DNA of 64,000 nucleotides from Scytonematopsis contorta HA4267-MV1 (GCA_019359035.1 JAHHIC010000054.1:310001-374000), one strand, 5' to 3'; counted from the stretch's first letter, positions 34,644 through 44,912 are shown. Numbers and translations: made by a program. The notes: generated by a model not told the origin, from the letters alone.

Positions 34644-35486
34644 TCAAGTATTTTGGTCTCCAAGTATAGTGTTTGGGTCAATACCTTGTGATTGTAAATA
34701 AGCGATTAACTGCTCCTTTTGCTGTTTTTCTTTTTCTGCGCGTTGGCGTTGTTGTTCTAGCTGTTCTGCTGCCTGTTGGCGTTGTTGTTCTAACTGTTCT
34801 GCTGCTTGTTGACGTTCCAGTTCTAACTGTTCTAATGCCCACGGTAAAAGCTTCCCAGACTTATCCCACCACCGCAACCAGTAACCAGTACGGTCTTCTT
34901 TTTGTCCTTGCCAAGTTCCCAAAAATAGCGAGATTGAATCAACCCAATGACGACCATTTTCATCTGGTAACTTTAATTCGTAACGTCCGTTTTCTAATTG
35001 ATAAAATTCTAATAATCCAGAGGATGGCTCAAAAACTACGTAAATAGGGACTTTCAATATTTGCTCGTAGAAAAACCATTTTCCTGGTGGGTGGGTTCGC
35101 TTGATTGAATATTCTGAATATATTTCCCCATCTGTTTCGGATAAAAATTCCATAACAACCGCAGGAATGTCCCCTTCTAAATTAGGAGTATAACTTTTGC
35201 GGTCTCCTGAAGCTGGCAAAACAGAAGGAACATAAAGCCAATCAGGAGCTTTAATCACCAATTCCCCATTCAAGGTCGCACAAACACCCAAATTGGAAGC
35301 TATTAACATTTGAGGTTGGAAAAATCCGTTAATTTCTAAGATTTCGCGCAAAACCCCAGCCAAAACAGGCTGACCCGTATTCTCCACTGGCTCATCCTCT
35401 AATTGAAAACCGTCTGGCAACGCTTCCCAAGATATTACCAGTTGCGGTGACGATTTGGCTTTATCGACCTGGGCTACCATAAACAC
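34644..35486 (-). CDS. Uma2 family protein (PD-(D/E)XK endonuclease fold)
   Basis: The 280-residue protein belongs to the Uma2 (DUF820) family, greatly expanded in cyanobacteria. Conserved blocks are PDWLYVPSV (acidic D), IPAVVMEFLSETDG, GKWFFYEQILKVPIYVVFEP and YQLENGRYEL; the D, E and K-type residues of the nuclease-like core lie in the first three. After about residue 215 comes a coiled coil with the repeat QQAAEQLEQQR copied twice, encoded by near-identical 30-base units. Cellular role is unknown; many members derive from mobile or selfish gene families. MVAQVDK two codons in is an alternative start. Confidence 0.85.
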   Translation of the reverse strand: MFMVAQVDKAKSSPQLVISWEALPDGFQLEDEPVENTGQPVLAGVLREILEINGFFQPQMLIASNLGVCATLNGELVIKAPDWLYVPSVLPASGDRKSYTPNLEGDIPAVVMEFLSETDGEIYSEYSIKRTHPPGKWFFYEQILKVPIYVVFEPSSGLLEFYQLENGRYELKLPDENGRHWVDSISLFLGTWQGQKEDRTGYWLRWWDKSGKLLPWALEQLELERQQAAEQLEQQRQQAAEQLEQQRQRAEKEKQQKEQLIAYLQSQGIDPNTILGDQNT

Positions 35487-35523
35487 TGCCTTTGATTAAC
35501 GTGTTTTCATTTTATCGCTCTAT

Positions 35524-36354
35524 TTACCGAAACTCAGCCTCCTCAATTGTGGCTCGAAAGAATTCGCTGTAACGGTCTGTATCAATCCACCAACCAACAC
35601 CAGTTTGAGATGGAATGGTATAGCCCCCAAATGTAGCTTCGTCACTGCATTTTCCTCCAAAGGGAATGTAAGTCCAGGGAAGATTGTCTGTACTTTGACC
35701 CCAACGTGGTAGTGTGATTTGTAAGAGTTTACCTTCTGGGTTGATGATTAGTGTCAATGTGATGGGTTCACCGTCAATTTTTAAAATGGCTTGAATAGTG
35801 TTGTTATCAATTGCCTTCCATTGAACACCTTGCTGAGGTAATAAGGCTGAGGGTAACCATATAAATTCTGCAGCGAGTCGTCCAATACTAGAACGGATAG
35901 TATTAGAATTATGGACGTTGACGATGGGAAGCAACCCCCACAAAGAAAATTGCATTCTACCTAAGCTATTAAGGTAATAATCTGCACCTTTAATTTGCAT
36001 CAATCCGCTACCGATAACTGCTTTCCATACAAATCCTTTTGACGCTGTGATTCTTTCTTGTCCTTGCATTTGTAACCAGGGGTTGTCTTGCTTGGTTCTA
36101 AAGTTTCCTTGCATTTTGAGCGTTACGGAGGAGGCTAATGGTGTATCTGGTGCTATTGCGTGCCGGAAGTATCTTTGTACGGGTTGCGGTAATTCGGCAA
36201 TCATTTCTTTACTAAAGTGCTTTTGGGTTACGGCTGGTTCTAGAGATTGCCAAATAGTTTCTATTTCTTTGGTGTTCTTAGTTTGTATTAATATTAAAAT
36301 TATTAATCCTGTAATGAGTGATGCGCTAATTAGGAGTAAAATTCTCAATATCAT
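35524..36354 (-). CDS. DUF6544-like membrane-anchored protein
   Basis: The 276-residue protein has one N-terminal helix (about 2-24) and then an extracytoplasmic domain. ELPQPVQRYFRHAI, VTLKMQGNFRTK, GLMQIKGADYYLNSLGRMQF and PSALLPQQGVQWKAID are conserved in a family often listed as DUF6544/DUF6920, whose function is unknown. The pattern of beta-rich segments suggests a lipid- or ligand-binding fold. It lies 37 bases downstream of nothing co-directional; the Uma2 gene follows on the same strand 37 bases later, so the two may share a transcript. Family naming is from memory and moderate. Confidence 0.65.
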   Translation of the reverse strand: MILRILLLISASLITGLIILILIQTKNTKEIETIWQSLEPAVTQKHFSKEMIAELPQPVQRYFRHAIAPDTPLASSVTLKMQGNFRTKQDNPWLQMQGQERITASKGFVWKAVIGSGLMQIKGADYYLNSLGRMQFSLWGLLPIVNVHNSNTIRSSIGRLAAEFIWLPSALLPQQGVQWKAIDNNTIQAILKIDGEPITLTLIINPEGKLLQITLPRWGQSTDNLPWTYIPFGGKCSDEATFGGYTIPSQTGVGWWIDTDRYSEFFRATIEEAEFR

Positions 36355-36628
36355 TTTTTCCCCGCTTATTTAAGTTGTTTTAATTGGAATCATAGGGATA
36401 AAATGTGAGAAAATTGTGAGGATGTATTACTAACCGCCATAAACCGAAAGGTTTTCTCGCAGAGTAGGAGTCAAGTAAGCCAAGAAGAGAGATTATTAGC
36501 TTATGTAGCTATTTGCGGTTGTTTGCATGATAAGATAGTTATTAATTAATCTCTTTTTAGTAAAGTTAATTTTATTTAATATTTTGCCAGCTAGTTCATC
36601 AATTTTAATAAAATAGAGTTATGGAATC

Positions 36629-39600
36629 ATGAAAATACTGGTAATAGAAGATGATGAATCGGTAGCAGAAGCTCTGGTCGCTGTTCTTAGCAATCAAAAC
36701 TATGCTGTTGAAGTAGCTAATGACGGAAATTCTGCTTGGGATTTAATTGAAACATTTGATTATGACTTAATAATTCTTGATGTAGTTTTACCTGGTTTAG
36801 ATGGTATAAGCCTTTGTCGTAAAATTCGCTCGGAAGGTTTGCGAATGCCGATTTTGTTATTAACTGGTCGCGATAGTAGTCACGATAAAGCGCTCGGATT
36901 GGATGCTGGGGCTGACGATTATTTGGTGAAACCGTTTGATATTGAAGAATTTGTTGCTCGTATCCGTGCTTTATTACGTCGTGTTGGGTCAATTTCGCAA
37001 CCAGTATTAGAGTGGGGTAAGTTACGACTAGACCCGACTTGTTGCGAGGTTACTTATGATGGGCAGTTATTGACTTTAACTCCCAAAGAATATGCTTTAC
37101 TGGAGCTTTTTTTACGAAATACCCGTAGGGTTTTTAGCTGTGGGATGATATTAGAGCATCTGTGGTCGTATGAGGATACTCCCGGAGAAGAAGCTGTTCG
37201 TACCCATATCAAAGGTTTGCGACACAAGTTAAAAGCTATAGGTGCTGCACATGATTTTATCGAAACTGTTTATGGGATTGGTTATCGTCTTAAACCAGTG
37301 GAGGTAAAATTAGAAACTAATTCACTAGACAGAAGCAAATCTAAAACTTCTAAACCTTTAGAAACTGATGATACTAAAGTAAATTCAGAGGTAAATTCAG
37401 AGGTAAATTTACAGGTAAATCCAACAATAGCAGCGCAGACCCTCGCAAGTGTCGGTGTAATTTGGCATCGTTTTAAAGGAAGAATATCAGAACAAGTATC
37501 TGTCTTAGAAGAAACGGTCTTAGCTTGTCGTAGTCATAATTTGAATTTGGAACTGCGCTCTAATGCAGCAAAAGAAGCCCATACATTAGCTGGCTCATTA
37601 GGTACTTTTGGCTTCCCAGAAGGTTCTAGGTTAGCTAAGGAAATTGAACAATTTTTGAAAAAAAATAGCAAAATAAAAGATTCTCAAATTAGCCATCTGG
37701 AAAATTTAGTGGCTGGTGTGCGAAGAGAAATTGAAAAAAATCCTAATGGAATAGATGATAATATAATTGTTAGAAATAATTCAGATGAACATCCTTTATT
37801 GTTAATTGTTGATTCCGATAATCAGATTATACAAGAAATCGAACATGCAGCTATTGATGTGGGAATACAAGTTACAATTGCTGAAAATATAAATATTGCA
37901 AGAAATAAACTTTATCAAGAACATCCCAGCATTGTACTGCTTGACCCTAATATTACAACTAACCGTGAAGATAGTTTTAATTTATTGGAAGAACTGAAAG
38001 CACGAAAACCTCCTGTCCCAGCAATTGCATTTACTGCTGAAAAAGATTTTAGCACTCGTTTGGAAGCTGCACGTTATGGGGTACGAAGTTTTTTACAAAA
38101 ACCTGCATTAGTTTGTCAAGTATTAGAAACAGTTAAACGAGTGTTGCAGCAAGCAGAAGATAACGCAGAAGCAAAAGTGCTTGTTGTTGATGATGACCCC
38201 AAAATTTTGGTATTACTGCAAACATTGTTACGTCCGTGGGGATTAAAGGTAATTACTCTGGAAAATCCTAGTCATTTCTGGGAAAAACTAGAAATAGCTA
38301 AGCCTGATTTGCTGATTCTAGATGTGGAAATGCCGGATGTAAGTGGTATTGAAATTTGCCAAGTAGTACGGAATGACCCTAACTGGAGTGAACTACCGAT
38401 AGTATTTCTCACAGTTCATAATGATGCAGAAACCGTAAGTCAAGTATTTACCGTTGGTGCAGACGATTTTGTTAACAAACCAATTATCGGCCCGGAACTG
38501 GTGACCCGCATTATCAAACGTTTGGAACGGGTAAAATTACAGCAAAGAATCACCCAAACCCAACAAGCATCTGTGGAAAAATCGGAAAGTGACCATAACA
38601 TACTGCGTGAAAGCGAAGAACGTCTGCGTCTTGCATTAGATGCAGCTAACATCGGAATTTGGGATTTAAATATTGTTACTAACCGAGTTGTTTGGTCTTC
38701 TGGACACGAAAGTTTATTTGGTCTTGCTTCAGGTACATTTGATAATGCTTATAAAACTTTTATTGCTTGTGTGTTGCCAGAAGACCGTAAAGTATTATTA
38801 CAAGCACTCAGTAAATCTCGTCGGCAACGTCTTGATTATTACCATCAGTTTCGCATAATTAGCTCGGATGCTAGCGTTTGTTGGATTGAAGCCAGAGGGA
38901 AGTTTTTCTATAATGACAAAGGTAAAGCTGTACGAATGCTGGGTACGGTAAGCGATATTAGCGACTACAAGAAAATAGAAAAAACTCTAAGTTCACGTAT
39001 TTGCCAGCAAGCAACAGTAGCGAGGTTGGGACGTTCTGCCTTGCTAGGTAAAGACCTTTTAAGTTTAATGCAAGAAGCTGCTGCGTTGGTAGCAAAAAAT
39101 CTCGATGTGGAATATTGCAAAGTCATGGAATTATTGCCAGATGGTGATAATTTATTACTGCGAGCTGGAGTTGGTTGGAATGATGGATTGGTCGGAAAAG
39201 CAATTATTAATTTTGATGATTCTGATTCTGGCTACGCTTTAAGAACAAAAAAGCCTGTTTTAATCAAAAATTTACTTACAGAAACCCGCTTTAAAGGTTC
39301 ATATCTATTACATGACCATAATATTATTAGTGGTTTAAATGTACCAATTCCCAAACCGAGTGGTTCATACGGTGCTTTGGGTGCGTTTACTAGTAAACAG
39401 CACAATTTTACACAACGCGATGTCCACTTTATTCAAGCAATAGCCAATATTTTATCAGCAGCTATGGAGCGGAAACATGCTGAACAAGCTTTGCAGCAAA
39501 CCAAAGAAGAACTAGAACTGCGAGTTGCAGAGCGTACTGGTGAACTAATTAATATTAATCAAAGACTACAGGAGGAGCTAAGTGACCGTCTACAGACTCA

Positions 39601-41170
39601 AGAAGCATTACAAAAATCAGAGGCTTTATTTGTTGGAATAGTAAGTATTGCTGATGACGCAATCATTACTATCGATAGTAAGCAGTGCATTACCTTGTTT
39701 AATCAAGGAGCCGAAAAGATTTTTGGTTATACGGCAACAGAATTATTAGGAAAACCATTAGATTTACTATTACCATTAAGGTATACCGAAGCGCATCGTC
39801 AACATGTTCAAGACTTTGGAAAATCGGCAACTAAAGCGCGTCGAATGGGAGAGCGACGAGAAATTTATGGACGTACTAAAAATGGAAGAGAATTTCCTGC
39901 TGAAGCTTCTATTTCTAAATTAAAAGTCGGGAACGAAATACTTTACACCGTTTACTTGCAAGATATCAGCGAAAGAAAGCAAATTGAACGGATGAAAAAC
40001 GAATTTGTTTCCGTCGTTAGTCACGAACTTCGTACTCCATTAACTTCAATTCACGGTTCGATGGGGATGATATCTAGTGGTTTAATTAAACCCGACACAG
40101 AACAAGGCAAACGACTCTTACAAATTGCTACCGATAGTACTGAACGTTTGGTGCGTCTAATTAATGACATTCTTGATATCGAACGCATTGAGTCAGGAAC
40201 AGTCAAAATGGAAAAACAAATTTGTAACCCTGAGGACTTAATTAATACAGCAATTGGTTTGATGCAACCACTAGCCACAGCAGCAGATGTAACATTATCA
40301 GTATCGAGTATATCTGCAAGTATTTGGGCAGACCCAGATAGAATTATTCAAACTTTAACCAACTTATTAAGTAACGCAATTAAATTTTCCAAACCAGGTT
40401 CTACAGTTTCTTTAATTGCTAAAGTCGATAACGTAAGAACAAGTATCGAAAATCAAGAAATATCTGAACCTTTTTCTCATCACCTCATCTTCCAAATAAA
40501 AGATAGTGGACGTGGTATCCCAGCAGATAAATTAGAAACAATCTTTGAACGCTTTCAACAAGTTGATTCCTCTGATTCCCGAAAACACGATGGTACAGGT
40601 TTGGGTTTAGCAATTTGTAGAAGTATTGTTCAACAACATAATGGTAAAATATGGGCAGAAAGTACCTTAGGAGAAGGAAGTAGTTTCTACTTTAAAATAC
40701 CACTTTTTGTTCCTGAATATGCTGATTTAAAAAATTCGTATCAAAACCTAGATGAAGTTAATGCTTCTTCTTTAATACTTATTTGCGACAATGACCCAGA
40801 AGTTACAGAACAATTGACAAATATTTTAGAAAGTCATGGAATTAAAATTTCCGTTGCTAACACAGGACGTGAAGCAATTCAAAAAAGCCAAGAAATGAAT
40901 CCTAATTTATTGATTATTGATGTTCTTTTACCAGAAGGTGATGGCTTTGCTGTGGTTGAATGGTTACAGCAACATACTAACCTTTATAATATTCCTTTAA
41001 TTGTTTATTCTACTAAAGAGTTAGATGAATTTGAATGCCAACGCTTAAAATTAGGATACACAGAATTTTTAACCAAAGGGAGAGTTTCCATTCAACAATT
41101 TGAACAACAGGTAATGGGAATACTCCAAAGTATCACTCAAATACCAGCAGGTGATTGCAATGAGAAGTAA
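36629..41170 (+). CDS. OmpR-type DNA-binding hybrid histidine kinase (multi-receiver phosphorelay)
   Basis: This 1513-residue protein packs a whole phosphorelay. In order: receiver 1 (1-120, D51, K101); winged-helix OmpR DNA-binding domain (128-223, LTPKEYALLELFLRN, VYGIGYRLKP); Hpt (about 275-370, H318 in AKEAHTLAGSLGTFGF); receiver 2 (388-505, D439, K491); receiver 3 (515-635, D565, K617); PAS (660-785); GAF (795-945); coiled coil; PAS (998-1118); HisKA (H1132 in SHELRTPLTSIHG); HATPase (1235-1358, GTGLGLAI); receiver 4 (1380-1500, D1431). A DNA-binding domain inside a kinase with an Hpt is unusual but known in cyanobacteria. No membrane helix is present, so it is cytoplasmic. It overlaps the next gene by 11 bases. 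Confidence 0.93.
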   Translation: MKILVIEDDESVAEALVAVLSNQNYAVEVANDGNSAWDLIETFDYDLIILDVVLPGLDGISLCRKIRSEGLRMPILLLTGRDSSHDKALGLDAGADDYLVKPFDIEEFVARIRALLRRVGSISQPVLEWGKLRLDPTCCEVTYDGQLLTLTPKEYALLELFLRNTRRVFSCGMILEHLWSYEDTPGEEAVRTHIKGLRHKLKAIGAAHDFIETVYGIGYRLKPVEVKLETNSLDRSKSKTSKPLETDDTKVNSEVNSEVNLQVNPTIAAQTLASVGVIWHRFKGRISEQVSVLEETVLACRSHNLNLELRSNAAKEAHTLAGSLGTFGFPEGSRLAKEIEQFLKKNSKIKDSQISHLENLVAGVRREIEKNPNGIDDNIIVRNNSDEHPLLLIVDSDNQIIQEIEHAAIDVGIQVTIAENINIARNKLYQEHPSIVLLDPNITTNREDSFNLLEELKARKPPVPAIAFTAEKDFSTRLEAARYGVRSFLQKPALVCQVLETVKRVLQQAEDNAEAKVLVVDDDPKILVLLQTLLRPWGLKVITLENPSHFWEKLEIAKPDLLILDVEMPDVSGIEICQVVRNDPNWSELPIVFLTVHNDAETVSQVFTVGADDFVNKPIIGPELVTRIIKRLERVKLQQRITQTQQASVEKSESDHNILRESEERLRLALDAANIGIWDLNIVTNRVVWSSGHESLFGLASGTFDNAYKTFIACVLPEDRKVLLQALSKSRRQRLDYYHQFRIISSDASVCWIEARGKFFYNDKGKAVRMLGTVSDISDYKKIEKTLSSRICQQATVARLGRSALLGKDLLSLMQEAAALVAKNLDVEYCKVMELLPDGDNLLLRAGVGWNDGLVGKAIINFDDSDSGYALRTKKPVLIKNLLTETRFKGSYLLHDHNIISGLNVPIPKPSGSYGALGAFTSKQHNFTQRDVHFIQAIANILSAAMERKHAEQALQQTKEELELRVAERTGELININQRLQEELSDRLQTQEALQKSEALFVGIVSIADDAIITIDSKQCITLFNQGAEKIFGYTATELLGKPLDLLLPLRYTEAHRQHVQDFGKSATKARRMGERREIYGRTKNGREFPAEASISKLKVGNEILYTVYLQDISERKQIERMKNEFVSVVSHELRTPLTSIHGSMGMISSGLIKPDTEQGKRLLQIATDSTERLVRLINDILDIERIESGTVKMEKQICNPEDLINTAIGLMQPLATAADVTLSVSSISASIWADPDRIIQTLTNLLSNAIKFSKPGSTVSLIAKVDNVRTSIENQEISEPFSHHLIFQIKDSGRGIPADKLETIFERFQQVDSSDSRKHDGTGLGLAICRSIVQQHNGKIWAESTLGEGSSFYFKIPLFVPEYADLKNSYQNLDEVNASSLILICDNDPEVTEQLTNILESHGIKISVANTGREAIQKSQEMNPNLLIIDVLLPEGDGFAVVEWLQQHTNLYNIPLIVYSTKELDEFECQRLKLGYTEFLTKGRVSIQQFEQQVMGILQSITQIPAGDCNEK

Positions 41171-41543
41171 GCGAGTTCTAGTAGTTGACAATGAAGAATA
41201 TATTCAAGAAATTACCAAAATCTGCCTGGAAACTACTGCTGGTTGGGAAGTGTTAACTGCTGGTTCCGGTCAGGAAGGAATTATTCAAGCTTCCAAGTCT
41301 CAGCCAGATGCAATCTTACTGGATGTTATGATGCCTGAGATGGATGGTATTACGACCTTTGAAAAGTTACAAGCAAATACAGAAACTAAGCAAATACCAG
41401 TGATTTTTTTAACTGCTAAAATACAGGCTTCTGACCGTCGTCGCTATTGTGAGTTGGGTATTAAGGAAGCTATCGCAAAACCTTTTAATCCTTTGCAATT
41501 GGCTAGCCAGATTGCTGCTGCTTTGGGTTGGAACGACGTATAA
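41160..41543 (+). CDS. Single-domain response regulator
   Basis: The ATG at 41160 lies inside the end of the large kinase gene, with an 11-base overlap that indicates translational coupling. The 127-residue protein is one receiver domain with VLVVDNEEYIQE, phosphoacceptor D in AILLDVMMPEMDG, the conserved T in VIFLTAK, and K in AKPFNP. It is the expected diffusible output or shuttle for the upstream phosphorelay. A short upstream TTG start also exists but is less likely. Confidence 0.92.
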   Translation: MRSKRVLVVDNEEYIQEITKICLETTAGWEVLTAGSGQEGIIQASKSQPDAILLDVMMPEMDGITTFEKLQANTETKQIPVIFLTAKIQASDRRRYCELGIKEAIAKPFNPLQLASQIAAALGWNDV

Positions 41544-41662
41544 GAAACCCCACTTTCCTAGGCTACCGCGTACACACAAATTTTGAAATCAAAATATTAC
41601 AACCAACCGGGAACGTCTACAGAAAAATGTCAGTCTAGCTGCTAACAATTAGTTTTAAATAT

Positions 41663-42070
41663 ATGCTTAGACTTTTATTGTCAGCAAGTTTAATTACCGC
41701 AGTCTCTTTTGTACCAACATTCGTTCTAGCTCAAACGAGTAATGTACAATTTCCGCAACCAAGCAAATCCGGTGACTACAACTCAATCCAGAGCAGATTT
41801 AGAAACGGAACAACATCTACTCATTTAGTTTGGAAAGTTGTCAGCAATAATTTAGCCTGTCGCAGTCAACCTGGAACTAACTACCGTGTCGTGCGAAAAT
41901 TATCTAAAAATGATGTCATTGACTTAGTAGGTAGTCGTAGCATTAAGCGGGACGCTACAGGCAAACCTTGGCTTTTGGTCGCAAAGCAAGGTAGTGCAGA
42001 GGATATAAAAATAAAATGCTTTGTCAGAGCAAACGTCCAGTTTATTAAACCAATTCCCTATAGTTTTTAA
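41663..42070 (+). CDS. Secreted SH3-domain protein
   Basis: The 135-residue protein has a signal peptide (MLRLLLSASLITAVSFVPTFVLAQ) and a bacterial SH3-like domain from about residue 55: VVSNNLACRSQPGTNYRVVR, DVIDLVGSR and PWLLVAKQ. Such domains bind cell wall or peptide ligands. The two cysteines (in LACRS and IKCFV) could form a disulfide. It follows the response regulator by 119 bases on the same strand but a separate function is likely. The partner is unknown. Confidence 0.75.
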   Translation: MLRLLLSASLITAVSFVPTFVLAQTSNVQFPQPSKSGDYNSIQSRFRNGTTSTHLVWKVVSNNLACRSQPGTNYRVVRKLSKNDVIDLVGSRSIKRDATGKPWLLVAKQGSAEDIKIKCFVRANVQFIKPIPYSF

Positions 42071-42186
42071 TCAATATAGAACTTTTGCCCATTTTCACAA
42101 AACTTCTATAAAAAACCGCATCTACCCACAAATCTAAATCAAATTTGTTAGCGAACTGTTTAAATTATTTACAATTAACTGCGTAA

Positions 42187-42259
42187 TGGAGCTAAGCGGG
42201 TTCGAACCGCTGACCCCTACAATGCCATTGTAGTGCTCTACCAACTGAGCTATAACCCC
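42187..42259 (-). tRNA. tRNA-Ala(GGC)
   Basis: On the minus strand the sequence folds as a cloverleaf: acceptor GGGGTTA pairs with TAGCTCC (two G-T wobbles), D-arm GCTCAGTTGGTAGAGC, anticodon stem CTACA/TGTAG with loop ATGGCAT giving anticodon GGC, and T-arm AGCGG-TTCGAAC-CCGCT. The discriminator base is A and CCA is not encoded. GGC reads GCC and GCT alanine codons. Confidence 0.95.
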
Positions 42260-42384
42260 GCAATTCGCATTAACTATTATCTTTTAAAAAAGACTTTTTG
42301 TCAAGAATTGCAATTGCTAACAGCAAATATTAAGAAAATCTAAAGAAATAAGGACAATTAGCAATTGAAAACAATCCACCTTTC

Positions 42385-42579
42385 CTAACGATGAACTTCT
42401 AGTAAATAGCTCATACAATGCCCCATTAAAAAGTAGACTACTAGCATCGCAGCAGCAGCAAGTGCTACAAGTGTACCAGCCAACATCAGGGAAAACTCTT
42501 TATGTTCAAACGCTTTTTCCATCAGGTGCAGCGACCAGGCAACCAGCGCCACATCGAAAACTAAAATAGGTATAAGCAT
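42385..42579 (-). CDS. Small two-helix membrane protein, hypothetical
   Basis: The 64-residue product has two hydrophobic helices, about residues 2-18 (LIPILVFDVALVAWSL) and 30-52 (LMLAGTLVALAAAAMLVVYF), with an acidic/basic turn and a basic end. Its size and layout resemble small conserved cyanobacterial membrane proteins. I do not know its name. It lies in the same direction as hisF with about 105 bases between them; a hairpin lies in the gap. Confidence 0.6.
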   Translation of the reverse strand: MLIPILVFDVALVAWSLHLMEKAFEHKEFSLMLAGTLVALAAAAMLVVYFLMGHCMSYLLEVHR

Positions 42580-42639
42580 AAATTCTTAATATTTATTAAT
42601 GGCTGTTAACTAATATTAACATTATTTTTCTGTACTCTG

Positions 42640-42663
42640 TCTAACCACAACGAGGTGGTTAGA
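42640..42663. other. Perfect 9-bp hairpin downstream of hisF
   Basis: TCTAACCAC-aacgag-GTGGTTAGA forms a perfect stem-loop just after the hisF stop codon (42685). Neither strand shows a clear T-tract after it, so it is better called a hairpin than a terminator. It may stabilise the 3' end of the transcript. Confidence 0.6.
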
Positions 42664-42684
42664 TTACTAATTGCTATTTAAAGA

Positions 42685-43458
42685 TTAAGAAACTCTTCTT
42701 ATTGGTACTCCCTGCTCGTACAAGTAATCTTTAATTTCAGAAACACTTAATTGTCCATAATGCAAAAGAGATGCTAACAAAGCAGCTTCCGCTCCTCCAT
42801 CAGTAAGAGCTTCATGAATATGGTGACAGTTACCAGCACCACCAGAGGCAACAACAGGTATCTGTACAGAATCAGCGATTGCCCTAGTCAGTTCTAAGTC
42901 ATATCCCGCTTGGGTTCCATCAGCATCCATACTTGTCACCAGTAGTTCCCCCGCGCCGCGTTTTTCCATTTCGTGCGCCCATTTAAGCGCATCCAAACCT
43001 GTATTTTCTCGTCCACCCCGGACATACACATCCCAACCGGGATTAACGGGGTCAACACGTTTTCTGGCATCAATAGCGACGACGATACATTGATTGCCAA
43101 AACGTTCGCTTGTCCGACTAATTAAATCGGGGTCGCGTACCGCCGCAGAATTAATACTAACCTTGTCTGCCCCAGCTCGTAACAAATTTTTAACATTTTC
43201 TAAGGATTGTATGCCTCCACCAACAGTTAAAGGTATAAACACCTGTTCCGCAGTGCGGTACACAACGTCAATGATAATATCCCGGTCTTCATGAGAAGCC
43301 GTAATATCCAGAAACACTAACTCGTCCGCCCCCGCTTCGTTATAAACCTTTGCTAGTTCCACGGGGTCACCAGCATCTTTAAGGTCAACAAAGTTAACAC
43401 CTTTTACAACTCGTCCCGCCTTGACATCTAAGCACGGTAAAATCCTTTTAGCCAGCAT
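42685..43458 (-). CDS. hisF: Imidazole glycerol phosphate synthase, cyclase subunit
   Basis: I choose the ATG at 43458 ([20 protein letters not shown]), giving 257 residues, the usual length; the frame extends 23 codons upstream without homology. D11 and the aspartate in VVAIDARKR are the catalytic pair of the (beta/alpha)8 barrel. [12 protein letters not shown] and [11 protein letters not shown] bind the phosphates of the substrate. HisF uses ammonia from HisH to make imidazole glycerol phosphate and AICAR in histidine synthesis, in the cytoplasm. It is not near other his genes, as usual in cyanobacteria. Confidence 0.97.
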   Translation of the reverse strand: MLAKRILPCLDVKAGRVVKGVNFVDLKDAGDPVELAKVYNEAGADELVFLDITASHEDRDIIIDVVYRTAEQVFIPLTVGGGIQSLENVKNLLRAGADKVSINSAAVRDPDLISRTSERFGNQCIVVAIDARKRVDPVNPGWDVYVRGGRENTGLDALKWAHEMEKRGAGELLVTSMDADGTQAGYDLELTRAIADSVQIPVVASGGAGNCHHIHEALTDGGAEAALLASLLHYGQLSVSEIKDYLYEQGVPIRRVS

Positions 43459-43623
43459 GACTAAATTTCCCACTCCAATTCGCAATCGCCCGAATATAAA
43501 TTCTATAGCCACCGAGCCAATACACAACCAAAATTTGATTTTTTTGGCATTTTAAACCTTAATCAGCCTTCTTGCCACAAAATAAACTAAAAATTACTAA
43601 AAATCACTGTTAATCGCAAAATT

Positions 43624-44739
43624 ATGGCAATTATCTCCTCCAAGCAACAACCTCAACAAGAACCAAACAAACAACCCAAACAGCGGCGAAAGCCTACAGA
43701 TGAAACAGTAAAACCGCCCGAAACCATAGAGCTACTTCGACCAGAAGCCACAACGGACGAGCAAGGCAAACAGGAAGAAAGTATTCGACCCCAGCGCTTT
43801 GCTGATTATATTGGGCAAAAAGATTTAAAAGATGTACTAGAAATAGCTATACTCGCTGCAAAATCCAGGTCTGAAGTTCTTGACCATCTGCTATTGTATG
43901 GGCCTCCCGGTTTAGGCAAAACCACAATGGCAATGATTCTCGCTTCGGAAATGGGAGTTGCTTGTAAAATAACTAGTGCGCCCGCACTAGAACGTCCCAG
44001 AGATATTGTTGGCTTACTCGTAAACCTCAAACCTGGAGACGTTTTATTTATTGATGAAATCCATCGCCTTACGCGGATGACTGAAGAGATTTTATACCCA
44101 GCAATGGAAGACTACCGTTTAGATATTACTGTAGGAAAGGGACCAAGCGCTCGCACCCGTAGTATACCGTTATCAAAATTTACATTAGTCGGAGCCACAA
44201 CACGAGCTGGTGCATTAACATCACCTTTACGCGACCGCTTTGGATTAGTTCAAAAGTTAAAGTTTTATGAAGTCGATGAATTAAGCAAAATAGTATTACG
44301 AACGTCTGAACTACTTAAAACCCCAATTACTAGTGATGGAGCCGAAGAAGTCGCTAGACGTTCACGAGGTACTCCACGGATAGCAAATAGGCTATTAAGA
44401 AGGGTACGTGATTACGCTGAGGTCAAAAAAACAGGCACAGTTAACGAAGATATTGCATCCGAAGCATTAGAGCTATTTCAGGTAGACCCCTGTGGCTTAG
44501 ATTGGACAGACCGCCGAATGCTGAGTGTAATAATTGAACAATTTAATGGTGGTCCGGTGGGGTTGGAGACTATCGCTGCAGCAACCGGAGAAGATACGCA
44601 AACCATTGAGGAAGTTTACGAGCCTTATTTAATGCAAATAGGCTATTTAAGTAGAACATCTCGTGGTCGTGTGGTTACCCCTGCTGCTTATAAACATATG
44701 GGCTTTAAACCACCTAATCAACAAATGTCGTTGCTGTAG
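43624..44739 (+). CDS. ruvB: Holliday junction branch-migration ATPase RuvB
   Basis: The 371-residue protein has a Pro/Gln/Lys-rich N-terminal extension of about 55 residues, common in cyanobacteria, then [20 protein letters not shown]. Walker A is [11 protein letters not shown], Walker [12 protein letters not shown], and sensor 1 [20 protein letters not shown]; the winged-helix C-terminal part ends [15 protein letters not shown]. RuvB drives branch migration with RuvA during recombination repair. It is divergent from hisF. The stop codon TAG (44737-44739) is part of a dispersed GTAGAGACG palindrome. Confidence 0.97.
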   Translation: MAIISSKQQPQQEPNKQPKQRRKPTDETVKPPETIELLRPEATTDEQGKQEESIRPQRFADYIGQKDLKDVLEIAILAAKSRSEVLDHLLLYGPPGLGKTTMAMILASEMGVACKITSAPALERPRDIVGLLVNLKPGDVLFIDEIHRLTRMTEEILYPAMEDYRLDITVGKGPSARTRSIPLSKFTLVGATTRAGALTSPLRDRFGLVQKLKFYEVDELSKIVLRTSELLKTPITSDGAEEVARRSRGTPRIANRLLRRVRDYAEVKKTGTVNEDIASEALELFQVDPCGLDWTDRRMLSVIIEQFNGGPVGLETIAAATGEDTQTIEEVYEPYLMQIGYLSRTSRGRVVTPAAYKHMGFKPPNQQMSLL

Positions 44740-44763
44740 AGACGCGATTAATCGCGTCTCTAC
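44736..44763. repeat. GTAGAGACG palindromic element overlapping the ruvB stop codon
   Basis: A perfect 28-bp copy; its second to fourth bases (TAG, 44737-44739) serve as the ruvB stop codon. Another copy with one end changed (TCTCTAG) lies at 44828-44855. Confidence 0.95.
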
Positions 44764-44827
44764 GAATACCATAATTTTCGGTTTCAACCCAGATTGAACA
44801 CAAAGGATAAATCTACCTCCCCCAAAT

Positions 44828-44855
44828 GTAGAGACGCGATTAATCGCGTCTCTAG
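44828..44855. repeat. GTAGAGACG palindromic element
   Basis: Second copy downstream of ruvB, identical to 44736-44763 except for the last base (TCTCTAG). Between the two copies lies about 65 bases. Together they could form two strong hairpins after ruvB and act as its terminator. Confidence 0.9.
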
Positions 44856-44912
44856 AATTATTATTAATTGTGGGTTGCAACCACAGATTGAGATGGAAAC
44901 ATATAAACACAG

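Noticed and set aside
42640-42663. Perfect hairpin as hisF terminator
   Set aside because: No T-tract follows on the relevant strand, so I list it as a hairpin only.
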